A DNA stretch of 64,000 bases from Pseudoips prasinana (lineage: Eukaryota > Arthropoda > Insecta > Lepidoptera > Nolidae), in NCBI GenBank assembly GCA_951640165.1, contig OX621238.1, positions 31,520,001-31,584,000 of the forward strand, read 5' to 3'. The notes below the pieces were generated by a model. The model did no database searches. It worked only from the letters and a program-made list of their open reading frames with translations, and was not told the DNA's origin. The number at the start of each line of letters is the position of its first letter. Within the stretch, counting starts at the first letter, position 1. Shown one piece after another: positions 12,501 to 25,977 of the stretch. Both the position numbers and the translations under genes were made by a program.

Positions 12501-15500
12501 GGTTAGTATGCAATGTTTTATTATAAGTTAAGTATGAACCCTTTTTAACTATTTTTCAATTAATAGCTACGAATAATTTTGAGAATATTCGTAGTTTAAA
12601 TGTAAAATATTATCATAATTCTTACACTGACGGATGTAACCAACACTGCATATTGTTGAATAGAACTATGAATGTACAAGAAGATATTTAAATAAGCATT
12701 GGCTCTTACTTTTATACGCTTAGATAGAGGACACAGTACTTCTTAACAGAGGACACTTTCGTCGAAAACATGGATCACGACTATACAAAAAGGAATAGTA
12801 CTCAAGGCGGCGAAAAAAATTGTTAAGAGCCAACGATTGATTATAAATTCAAAGAGTTGTAACTTTAAAGCAAGTTGCACATACTAAACAGCTATGCGCT
12901 GTTTTAAATATTACATAATCCGGTCTACCGTGCTTCAGGCGGAACTGTTTGCTATATATGCGTATGCTTGGTACCTATTCATATTGTCCCTAGTGTCATT
13001 ATATCTAGCTCTGGAGTAAAAGCAGTTTTGACCCGTCGTGAGATGTAGTGTCTGAAAAGACATTAACATGAATCTGTGTCCACCCCAACATTGTACTTTG
13101 TCAGTAAGAATTCAAAGTTTTAGTCTGATTTATCTAATACATTTACCTTCCATGGTTGCACTTAAGGTACGTGTATTTATGGCCTGTGGGCGTGGTTGGT
13201 AGATACGCTGCCTTTCACGCCGGAGGTCGTGGGTTCGATTCCCACCCGGGACAAATATTTGTGTGCATGAACATGTCTGTTTGTCCTGAGTCTGGGTGTA
13301 ATTTATCTATATAAGTATGTATTTACAAAAGAAAAATAGTATATATTATTAAATTGTTTTACAAAAATTTCAGCAATTTCTACCGGGTTATCTAATACTT
13401 GATTTTTAAATTTCAATCTAATTTCTTTTTTCTTTTGGCTTTAGTCTATTAGTACTATTATTTATTACCTTCCAAATGTCCCTGTTTAAATTTTTTGATT
13501 TACTAATTTTTTCGCGTATAAAGTAAATACAAATTTAGATACGCTTATGTATTTAATTCATATCCAAACGAATGTTATAGTAATCTGTCTGTTTGTCTGT
13601 TATTCTGCATATCTAATCAAGAATTTAGAACAGAAGAAGACGTAGTTATCTACAACACGTCTAATAAGAAAATAAAAACCCTTAACATTTCTGAATAAGG
13701 GCAATTCGAAATCATAAATGCGTAACGATATTTTTTAAGTTTTATAAAGGTGTTGGTTATTCACATCTAAAACTAGCCTACATAGGATGATCGTAACTGA
13801 TTGTCAACGTATGTTGTTTGTAACAATTTTCGTTGAAAGTATTTACTAAGCCACTATTTTGATTCTTTTTGATTTTACACATAATTGGGGAATTGTGGGA
13901 GGATATATTTTATGAATTTACGGGCTCATATGCCTCGAAATCTGCCTCTGTAATGAAAAATTCACTTTACAACTTTGATTTCAGTTTTCAATCTATGATT
14001 ACATAAAATGAGGACAGCTTATTGTTTTTTATGGTATCATACTTGATTTGTCCAATAAGTTACCTAAATTATATTTTTTTCATGCATTCAGTTTACCAAT
14101 TTATCGGCATGACTAATAAGTATTAGCCGAATACTGAAGAGTCAATCGTCACAAAGTAATAATACGATTATTTTCCTTGTCGACGGCATATAAAGTGTAG
14201 TAGAAATTCAATTTGAATTAATCACACTGAATGTTTACTACACTCAATGTTAAACGACATGTAAAACTAACACGAATAAAAGAGTGTAACATTTTGTAGC
14301 AACGTGAATAAAATAATGTAATATATTCATGGGATAATTTCGGATAGGTCACAGCGCAAGGAGACAAAAACATCTCTTTTAGACGTCGCTATTCGGTTAC
14401 CTGCTACATGAAATTGCTCGTAAGCCTAAGATAACAATAACTTAATGTCTAGATACTGTATTTTCTTTATCACCATGGTAATCTAAATTTGAATAAGTGA
14501 TAACAATTTAACATTGTAGATTCTTACTATGTTATAGAATGTTTGTTGGTGTACGGCGCGCCGCGCTGTGTTGTGCATAAAAGTAGTGTTGACGCAGGCG
14601 TGCAGATAGACACTCCTAACAGATATATGAGTAAGTAAAATTGAGTTTCTAGAACCACAATTTAATTCTAACATTTGTATACGATTAATATACAAATATG
14701 TGTGTGAGTTAGTAGCAATGTGAGTAAAGCATAATGCACGTTTTACTGTCACACCCGTAGTGAGAATTATATAATACATTGATTCGTATATATGCACCTA
14801 AACACGGTACATTGCGTGTGAATTGATTACAAGGAGACGCGTAGTAAGCCGTGCAGAAGTGCAAGTAATCATATAGTAGTGCGCGTAGACGCGTAGTGGT
14901 GGGCATATACGCGTAGAAGTGCGCGTAGTTACGTAGTAGTACGCGTAGATGCGTAGTATTATGCAAAGATGTGTAGAACAGCATGTAGACGCGTAGTTGT
15001 GCACGTAGACTCGTAGAACAACGTGTAGACACGTAGTAGTGTTCGTAGACAGGTAGAACAGTTCATAGAAGCGTGGTACGCGGAGACATTAGATTATGTA
15101 GACGCGTAGATCCGTAGTGATACGCGTAGATCCGTAGTAATACGCGTAGACTCGTAGTTATGTACGTAGACATGTAGTATTACTCGTAGATACGTAGTAC
15201 ATTGTAGACGTATATAAAACTATAGGGACGCAAAGTAACGCATATACATAGGTGTCTACTAGTAGTTTGTATTGCCAGTTTATTTATATTTTCTGGCTTT
15301 TATGAGGTTGTTGTAAACTATAGTTTTATCTTGAATGCCAACATAATGGATACAAACAGTAGCCCTTACAAGATTGAATTTAAATTGGTTGTTTTGACCT
15401 CCGCATGAGTATTTGATGCTATTTCAGCTTCCAATCAGTTTAAATAAGAAAAAGAAACAAAAGTATTAAACTATATTAGTGTCTATTCTATCGGAGTTTT

Positions 15501-18500
15501 AGTACCAAGAATTGGTCTTTGAAACTTCTTCCATTCTCATTTGTGAACTTTCTCTATACAGTTATATAGAGCTAAACTTGGAATTAGATTTAAACCAAGT
15601 CGTTAATAATTATTAGTATTATTATAGTTCTTCTAACCCAACAAAAATAACCCTAGACATATTAGCTTTAAATGGAATTTAGTTAAACGAAAAACGAAAT
15701 GGTTCTAACAGACAATTTGCTAATTTATCATACATCATTTAGGAGATCATTTAAATGCAAACTAACTATTCTGATTTTGTTCTGACAACGTAAATGGCAT
15801 GCAGCGATGATCCAAGAAATTATATCCTGAGCTTTTAACTTTTTCACCCAATGTTATCTGATTTAATTCAAAGTATCATTAACCATGAAAAATACTTTAA
15901 AACAAGAATTCTATACTGAATATAATAATAATAATGTCCCACCGATCGAATTTCGGCCACGGCGGCAAGTCTCCATTGAGACTAGCCAATTGCGCAAGAC
16001 ATATTATAGTGCACAAGTGTGTGCGCAAGCACAGAGGCACTTTCTATTCCATCACTTTTATGGAGATGGCTTTACGTGCACTCCGAGGCACGGGGGTGTA
16101 ATACTGCCAACTCACAGACATTGAGAAATTTCTTTATACGGAAATATCCCAAAATCACTTTTGAACCCAGGATTTAAACCCAGGACGTCATTATCCGCGG
16201 TTGAACACGCTACCGCGTTCAACGTAGACCAACAGAGCAGTCTTACTGAATATTAGCTAAATATAAATAAAGTTCGACCCATTGAACGAATTAAAATATT
16301 AGCCTATATCGATGTCTCGCTCTTCCCTTTCATTAACTCTTTCAGGGACCAAAAGCTCTTCCATGCATTGTTTAAGCGCTTTGCAAATTCTGTATTTTGT
16401 CGGATTTTTAAGAAAATTATCAATAATCAATCAATAATATTATTGTAGTTTGCAAACCTCATAAATGCGTTTCTAGAGCTATGAGAGTTAGCCATTTTAT
16501 TTTAAACTAAATTAAAAGTTCATTCAAGTTTATTAAAGTAGTTTTTGTTCTTAGAAGCTCTTACGAAAATATTTTTCTAGCCCTAGAAAAACATTGTTCA
16601 ATTTCAGAATATAATTCAAGACAAATGGATTCTGTAAATCAATCTTTTGGGATGCTGACTTCATATCTGGCAATACCAGAGCCATGCCAACAAAGAAATT
16701 TTAAGCCAATGGTTGGAGAAGTGTTGTCGCCAAAAGGTAATAAATAGATATGATTATTATTAACCTAGCAAAAAGATTATATAGGTAAACTTTAATATTT
16801 TTTTAGTGTCTGATTAGAATTAATAGAAAAATTGAATATGTATACCATGAAATTAAAAAATGTTAGTTTAAAATACTCTTGTGATTTAGAAGCTCAACAG
16901 AAGAAAATGGACTCCCTTAAAGATGAACTCCATACATTATCAATAAAGTATGAACTATCTGAAAAACAGACACAACATTACATTCTAGGCTATGAATGAG
17001 CTGATTGACCTTGGCAATTATAATAATGAAAGATTAGAATCGCTCAGCAATAATTATTCTTGTATGTGTCAACGGTCACTTAGCCGTTCCTCACCACCAA
17101 AGGATACTACTGCTTTATTGCAAATTAGTAATGATAAGAATAACACTAGTTTCATTAGTCAATCTCAATCTGTAATGAACAAAACATTAGCAGTTAAGTC
17201 ATACACAAGGAATGAAATAAATATTTTTAAACCTGAAATAACAATATTCAGTGATGAAATAGGTAAAAACTTAGGGCGCCTACTGTCAACAGAAGGACAT
17301 TCAAACATCAATTTTTGTAAGCCGGGTGCCTCATGTCACCACATTTTTAAAAAGGTCTTTAATTATAAATTTAATAATGATGGAAATCTAATTCTTTTTA
17401 TGGGAAATAGGGGTAATTTAAATAAAAAAACCCTAATACAGTATATTGATTGTTTAGATCATTTAAATATAAGTAAAATTGTTATGTTTACATTTCCTTA
17501 TAGCCATAGTTTGTCACAGGAGGAAAATAGGATAAGGTATAATTTGAATTTGACATTACATACAATATCTACCTACATGAGAGAAAAACTACATGTAATT
17601 GACATTAACTCATATGTTAAGAAACCCTTTTATATGACAAAAGATAACTATTGTTATCTGCCTAGTTTTTATACCAGATTGTCGCTATGTTATTGTTTTC
17701 ATATTTCAGCCAAGAACTTGGCTAAACATACTGCTCCTCTTGAGCAATGTACTGATGCTATAGATAATGTCAGTACTTTTCCTACTGACAATGACATATC
17801 CAGCTTGAATGGTGACATCTGTATACAGGATAATTTAAATTAACTGATATGACAATAGAGAATCACTCTTGCATAATAGCAAATTCAAATATTAATTGTA
17901 CTGTCAAGCATGATAAGGAATGTTCAGATCTTGTAATGGAAAATAATGTGAACCCATCAAAGATAAATGCCTACAATAAGAAAAACCAAAAAAATTGTAT
18001 CAACCTGGTGCATCAAAATATTCAAGGTTTGATGGGGAAAGAGTTAGAATTGGAGTTGTTTTTGAATTGTAGCAATATTGATATTTTATGTTTAACTGAG
18101 CACTGGCTACAACGCCATCAATACATTTCCAGCTTCAATAATCACCAGGTTGCAAGCTCGTTCATCAGAGAAAAGTATATTCATGGTGGCTCTCTAATAT
18201 TAATAAATAATTTGTTGAAGTTTAAAGAAAGAAGTGACGTTGTGAGCCTCTCTGTTGAGCGAGTAGTAGAGATTTCATGTGTTGAGTTGGAGCGATTTAT
18301 TGTTGTGAGTCTTTACAAACCTCCTTGTGCACCATTTGATACCTTTTCAGACATTATGGAGGATGCCTTAAATAAGTTATCTAATACCCATAAAACTGTT
18401 ATCATTTGTGGAGATTTTAAGGTCAGTTGGTCACTTTAAAATTCTCCAAAGGTTCAAAGTACACAAATAAGTTACATACCATATAGTGAAAGCCGTTTAG

Positions 18501-21500
18501 GAATATTTAAATATAATATAGCAAGAAAACTGGCACTGTTGCCCTATCATAGTGATCCGGATCACTTGTACAACTCTTTATTCAACTTGATTAATGGTGA
18601 GTTCTGCTCAATATTCACACCCAAACAGTTGTCTGTAAGTAACCGTCTGATGTTCTGTGATTGGGCAACTCCAGGAATTTATAAAAGTCGCAATCAATTA
18701 TATAAATTGTATGAAGAAAGATCCTATAATCAAAATACGACTTTTCTAGAACATGTAAAACAATATGCCAAAACCTTTCGAAGAGCCTGTTCCATTGCTA
18801 AATCGATGTACTTAAAAAATATTATAAAAAATTCGACAAATATAATTAAAACCACCTGGAAGATTATTAATACTGAGACAGGTAGGAAAAAAATACGTAG
18901 TCGTGATTTTAATTTAAGAATAAATAATATTGACATTAAAAGCGATTTAGAAGTGGCGACTGAGTTTGAAAAATATTTTTCTAATGTTCCAATCGATGTT
19001 ACCAAATCTCTCGCGTCTTCTTCTGTATCTGCTGAGCTAATACTCCAGCAAAGCGTAGAGAAGTGTGACACAGATTTTGAATTCTCGGTGGTTAACCCTA
19101 AAGATATTTTGAATGCTTTCAAAAGTATTAATATGAAAACCACTAGGGATCTGTGGGGTTTATCTGTTAAGACTATTTCATCAATTATAACTATAATCGC
19201 CCCACATCTAGCTGCTATGTTCAATTGCTGTGTCGCATCTGGCGTATTTCCTGACTTGATGAAGTATAGTAAAATTATTCCATTGTTTAAAGCTGGTGAT
19301 ACTTCAGATCCTTCAAATTTCCGACCTATTTCCGTATTGCCCTGTCTAAGTAAAATATTTGAAAAGCTAATGCTTAGCCAGTTGCTCAGTCACTTTAATA
19401 TACATAATTTACTTCATCGGAAACAGTTTGGATTCACGAAGGGTTGTTCAACTATAGATGCAGGAGTCAATCTGTTAAAAAGTATATTCGCGGCTTGGGA
19501 GGACTCGCAGGATGCATTAGGTATCTTTTGCGATTTGTCCAAAGCATTTGATTGTGTTCATCATGACACTCTTGTCAGGAAACTACACCACTACGGTATC
19601 AGAAACAAGGCTCTCGAACTTTTGACTTCTTACTTGGGCAATAGAATTCAGAAGGTCGATATAAATGGTAAAAAATCTGCGGGATCCCCAGTGGTAATGG
19701 GCGTTCCACAGGGATCGATTCTCGGCCCATTCTTATTTTTAATCTATATAAATGACTTACCCTACTATGTAAGGGATAAACATGAGATTGTTTTGTTTGC
19801 GGATGATACTTCATTGACGTTTAAAATAAATCGACAATTATGCAATTTTGACGAAGTAAATGACGCAATCTCTAAAGTTGTTCATTGGTTTAATGCTAAT
19901 AATCTTTTGCTAAATGGCAACAAAACTAAAGTCATAAAATTCTCTACACCTAATGTGAAACAGGTGGCTACCAATGTACAGCTTAATGGAGCTGGATTGA
20001 CCCCTGTTAAGTCAACTGTGTTTTTGGGTATCACAATTGATTCAAAACTACAATGGGGCCCACAAATAGAAAAACTATCAGGCAAATTAAGTTCTGCTGC
20101 ATATGCTGTTAAAACTATAAGACGGCTTACTGATGTGGATACAGCTAGAATGGTTTATGTCAGTTATTTTCATAGTATAATGTCCTATGGAATTCTTCTC
20201 TGGGGTAGCGCTGCGGACATTAACACCATATTTGTATTGCAAAAAAGAGCTGTAAGAGCAATATATAAACTTGGTCCGCGAGAATCTTTGAGAGAGAAGT
20301 TTAAAGAGATTAACATTCTGACTGTAGCATGTCAGTATATAAATGAAAATCTAATTTATATGCATAAATATAAAGACTCCTTCTGTAAAAGGAGTGATAC
20401 TCATAATATAAATACTCGATATAAGCATAATTTTGTGTTACATACCACCCGTCTCCACAAAGTAAGTAACTCTTTTATGGGGCAATGTATAAGATTCTAT
20501 AACAAACTTCCCAGTGATATCCGAGAAATGTCTATGAATAAGTTTAAAAGAAAAAAGCCAAATTGTGTAGCAGGGCTTATTACAAAACTTCTGATTATTT
20601 AAGTGACAAAACAGCTTGGGATTGAGTCGCTCTAAATTAACACATTTAAATACAATGTAAATTTATTTAAGAAATATATATTTTAAAAAAGGATTCCTAC
20701 TGAGTTTTCTGGCAGTGTTTCTCAGTAGCTGCCACGTCATGCACTGCACGGTAGGGTAAAAAAAATTGACGATTCCACACAAATGTAATATTTTAACGGA
20801 ATAAATGACTTTTGAATTGAATTAATAAATTGAAGAGCGCTCGTCAAATTACATTTGTTTTGTCTAAAATTGTACAATGGTTCCATGAGCGTCCAAATCA
20901 ATGTTCGAATCTCCCTTAATTCAGCCATACTCACTTCGTAACTAGGAAGCAATGATGAACTTTACCTTTCAATGTGCCTTCAAAAGAAGAAAGTTTTCCG
21001 TTCTACGGTATGTTTATTTTCTTTGTATGCATAACAGTGATTATTTATGAGAATAGATATTCGACATTAGAGAATAGATATAATAAAGCAATAAATGAAA
21101 TGTCAAATTTATATTCTGCAAAGCACGGATGTGCTTGTTTTTTTTAAGACAACGCCCACACTAGTGCAAATAATCGCTGTTTTCCGTCGTACTTTAGAAA
21201 CATATATATATATGTTTCATATAGTCAAAGTTCGTACATTGTTGCTTCAAGGTCAGTGAGGTTACGAAGTAAATGCGGTGAAGTTAGTTAGACGCTTAAC
21301 TCAAGCATCTAACCTTACCAATAATAACTAGCTGAGGGTAATCAACACAATTATTAAATAAAATTCTAAAGCTAATAGGGATATTTAAATGATATCGAAA
21401 TCCCAAATTACTTTGGTGAAAAATAAAATATTTAAATATTTTAAATTTAAATATTTTAAATTAATAATAATATCTAGGGATGATCTTTGGGGCTAGGATG

Positions 21501-24500
21501 ATCTGTGTGACATTGGTCACACAGATCATCCTAGCCCCAAACTAAGCAAAGCTTGTACTATGGGTACCAGGCGACGATATACATACTTATATAGATAGAT
21601 AAATATTTATATACATAGAAAACATCCATGACTCAGAAACAAATATTCGTGCTCATCACACAAATATTTGCACTTACCGGGATTCGAATTTTTATTCGAA
21701 AATTCGAAATTTATTACATTCTTTTTTAACGTGTATCTAAGTAGCTGCAACGTCATGCAGTGCTCTGTAGGGCAAAAAAAATGAAAATTATAAACATTAA
21801 TGTAAATATTTAACTGAACAAAAATTTCTTTTTAAAAATTTTAAAAATTTCATTATTATGACTATGTCTCTATGATAACATACAACACACCAAAAGCATT
21901 TTTTCCTCAATTTCCTAAAATTGCCTACGCACAAATGCTTGGTCACAGTTGCTGCTAAAATCTACCAAACCACTATGTTATGTGCCCTTTGTCATTTGGT
22001 GAAATACTCCAAGTTACGCCCTCGGTACTTAGCTGTTGATTTATGAAAAGCATTGGGAGACGCCACAACATTGGCAACGAATCAACGCAACGTTTTCACA
22101 GAGTTTCTCTTTTCAAGGTCGCTTAGAGGGTATTGGTTGTAAAGATTTTGTAATGTTTGCTAGAATATGTTTCTTATCTCGCATGTTTTTCCTTATCAAC
22201 AAATTCTGATTCCATGAATAGCTTTAATGATACGGAAATATCTTTTTAGAAAGGCAACGTGTAGCGTTTTAAAAAACTAAAACATTTTTCTTTATTTATA
22301 TATTTCTTAGACATTTTATGACTCTCCCAGTGGCCAAAGGATTTATGAAAGAGTTAACACCGTTCTTGATGAAGCTCTTTCAACATCTTCTTTAGATGCT
22401 ACCCCATATAACATTAATTGTTCATGATGTCAGATGTGACATTGACCAAAATCTGCGTTTTCATGTTTCAAAAACTAAAACTGTTTCCAAACCTATTTTA
22501 GTGTATACATACAATAGTAGAAGATCCAAATTACACAAATGTCTGTGTTATGAGGAGGTGCATAAATACCCATATTTATTATACCTAAGCCGGAAAGTCA
22601 GAAATATCTTCAAATGACAGAATTTGTTGTCTAGCTAGCAAATTGGTCTTATATGTTGTTTTGACGAATGCAACTTCACAAACGTCGGAAAAATTATACC
22701 TTTTTGTTAAGGCGGGGGAATGCCGATGCATGCCACCTGCAAAAAGTGTCTGCGGGTGGGTGTTAAACTTGCAATGACTAAACCTAACCTACAGTTTTGC
22801 GCCAAGCCCCAGGTGGTTGGGAGAGCTTTGGTTTGTCCTGCCGGATTGCTGATTCCTACCAGTCTTGCACAGCGACTGCGCCACAAACAGAACACTGTCT
22901 TCACGAAGCTGCTTGCAAGTAGCGACAGTAGAGGACACTAATCTTACTGTCACCGCAGCCCCGAAAAGATAAAAGTACCTAGCTAGATAGAACCCTCATC
23001 ATTTGCCAACTAACTTAAGCGATACACCTCTAACAATTCAGATAATTTAACAATTGACACAATTAATACGTTGAGTAGACGTCATTACATATACACTAAT
23101 GTATTTGTATTACCTAAAGAATTTTATTTATGTGCTTTTAGAAATGTACTTTGCTTTGGTATCTATGATTAATAAAAAAATGCATCACTCGCTATCTTAC
23201 TAGGCTCGATTAAAACTATTTAAAGTTAATAGTTTTAATCGAGCCTAGTAAGATAGCGAGTGATGCATTTTTTAATTAATCACACAGCTTTTATTTTTAG
23301 TATACAAAGCGCTATATGAAACAACGAAACTAGTCGTAAACGAAGATTCGAATTTACCGCCAGTGAGGGACACCACGCCTACAATATCTCAAGTTGATGC
23401 AGGTTAGAAAACCTATCACTTTTTAGTGTTGCTTAAAACATGCATAACGATACAATTAATCGATTAACCATTTTAAGTTTTAGTAGTATAAGTTATAGCT
23501 AAATAAAAAAGCCGCTGAGTTTGTTAGGGTCTTCTCAGCTGGAGCGCATTGGATCCGGTGGTAGCATTAAAGCGCGACCGTCGTTATAAACACAAGGTCC
23601 GCCATAATAATAATATTTAATTCGTACCTTAATATAGACAGAACTATTTAGACAATATGTAGTAAAATATCGCCAACATTTAAAATTTCGATAATTAAAC
23701 CTACACATGATCCTTGACAATAACTTAATATAAGCTAGCTAAATATCGTATTATAGAATAAGTAAATCTTATTGTAATTTTTTTTCACCACTTAAGTGTT
23801 TCTCGCGCAAACTATTCAATTACTTAAGAAAAAAAATATATTAGAAACCACAATATAATTTTTGAAGACTTATCCATATATGTATAGATACCCCACAAGT
23901 ATAGGTTTGATGAAAAAAAATGGAGGTTCAATTCTAAGTATGCGAACCAAAAAAAAATTTTTTTTATATTTTGTGTTAAATTCTTCATGCGGTTCACAGC
24001 TGAATACATCTACTTACCAAATTGCATCAGTATAGTTCTTATAGTTTAGGAAAATATGGCTGTGACATACGGACGGAAAGACAGACAGACATGACGAATC
24101 CATAAGCGTTCCGTTTTTTTCCATTTGGCTACGGAACCGTAAAAATCAAAACTGTACATTAATTCTTGTTTTAAGCGACAATGTAGATATGAGTATCTTT
24201 GTAGTATTAACAAACGTTTGTAAGTTTACTTTACCTAATAGTTCCGGTTTATTTATTTTCCGCAGAAGTTGAGGCCTTATCGTACCAACTTCCTATCGGC
24301 AACGGAAGGTCAACTAGTATAGTTACTTCTACATCTATAGGACCCAAATATTCGACCTATATTTCTCAACGTTACAACAACGAGAAGACCCATGAAGATA
24401 GCTCATGTAATAGTAAGTATAGAGCAAATTACTGACGACTCATCATCATGCCAGCCAAAATACGTCCACGGCTGTACAAAAGACTCCCTAAAGACCCCAT

Positions 24501-25880
24501 TCTTTAGAGAGTATTTAGTCCAGCAGGGATATGCCATAATCGCTACGCTTGGCAGATGGGTTGGCGATCGCAGTTCGATGGTAGTAAGTAGTTCACAGAA
24601 AAAACGCTGCTGCCCGTTGTCTGGTAGGTAAGCCCTCAGGACGAAGATGTCTACTGACCCGTGACCCTTGCGAGATCGTCGGTCCACCACCGATTTGGCT
24701 AATGAATAGAAATAAATCGTTAAAAGTATATAATGGGTGGTTATATTGCAAAAAGTGATCTCTTCTAAAAAACTAAATGCTTTATAAATAATATACTTAC
24801 ATAGGTACAGACGCCAGCACATCAAGATACCCCAATCTGTCAAATTTCTCCAATTGAAAGTGAACCTTATGCTTATGCGATAAAGTAGAAAATCTATAAA
24901 AGAAATTTGACAGATTGGGGTAGCTGGATGTACTGGCGTCTGTGCATGTTTTAGTTTGAACATAAATATTCATAGAATAAGAACTTTAATAACACTGAAC
25001 TGTTTAATTACGCAGAGTGTATGCTATATCTAGCTAAGACAGAGACTGGTCCGACATCATCATCTAACAAGGGTACTAAGCTTATTGGAACTCCGCCTGG
25101 AGAACATGAAGATACCGCTTTTGAAGGTGATTATCTCTACTGAGACTTGATGACTCGAGTTGAAAGTTTTACCCTCGTCTTGACTAGTGTTAAGCACGAA
25201 CAAAGTCTACGACCTGGATTCCCCGAACTCATCAGCCGAAGGAACTGATTATGATAACTATATTATAGATTAAAAAAACTGTTGGCGTAGTTGGCAAATG
25301 CTTGCTTTTCACGCCGGAAGGTCGTCGGTTCGATTTCCACTCAGGACAAATATTTGTATGCATGAACATGTCCGTTTGTCCTGAGTATGGGTGTAACTGT
25401 CTATATAAGTATGTATTTACAAAAGAAAAGTATATGTAGGATATCAGTTATTTGGTTTCCATAGTAGGTACAAGCTCTGCTTAGTTTGGGACCAGGCGGC
25501 CGTGTGTAAATAGTGTCACAGGATATTATTATTATTAATACATGACATTATATGTATACCTACGGAATTTTTGGCTCCAATTTCGCATGTTCACATTGTT
25601 TTTAACCCTTTGAAGTTGGCAGTGCATTTGTCTTCCAAATTTGGGAAAGTAACTATATTCCAATATTTACTGTTGGAGGTTCCATATCACTGCACTGGCA
25701 GCATTCCATATATAAATAGTAATCTGCCACATTAGGCGTGTTTTGACTTGTTGGTTGTCATTCCGTAAAAGTGAATAAAACTGTCTTGACTGTAATGTGT
25801 GTTTTATATAAAACTATATAATAACATAGGTTCACCTGCGTACTCTGTACAACAATTTCCTACATTTACAACGTTTAATG

Positions 25881-25977
<97 letters not shown>

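Larger units (their letters stand above)
11644..14804 (+). repeat. Tandem duplication, unit 2 (shortened, 3.2 kb)
   Basis: It is a copy of unit 1 lacking two segments. The join 13344/13346 has one extra A and looks like an internal deletion. The join at 14688-14691 is the clean empty site of a TIR element. The unit junction (11643, one extra A) and the right edge (14805) share CGGT, so short homology may have guided the duplication. A recent duplication or an uncollapsed second haplotype in the assembly would both fit. Confidence 0.9.
16837..20830 (+). mobile_element. Nearly full-length but broken non-LTR retrotransposon (CR1/Jockey-like)
   Basis: The order is coiled-coil start and ORF1 (about 16837-17843), endonuclease domain (17849-18439), reverse transcriptase (18539-20602) and a 3' UTR to about 20830 ending in GAATTGAATTAAT. 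Frame breaks occur in ORF1 (near 16990) and inside the endonuclease (near 18430), so it is inactive. Relatives of its 3' UTR occur at 21737-21830 and 39600-39715, consistent with 5'-truncated copies. It sits in an intron of the phase-1 gene, same strand. Confidence 0.85.

Noticed and set aside
14709..15032. Two overlapping minus-strand ORFs (107 and 68 codons) in the minisatellite
   Set aside because: They arise because the 20-bp unit has no stops in that direction; the sequence is repetitive and has no domain.
22396..22617. 73-codon plus-strand ORF
   Set aside because: No domain, and it runs in a different frame from the doubtful exon-like block at 22311.
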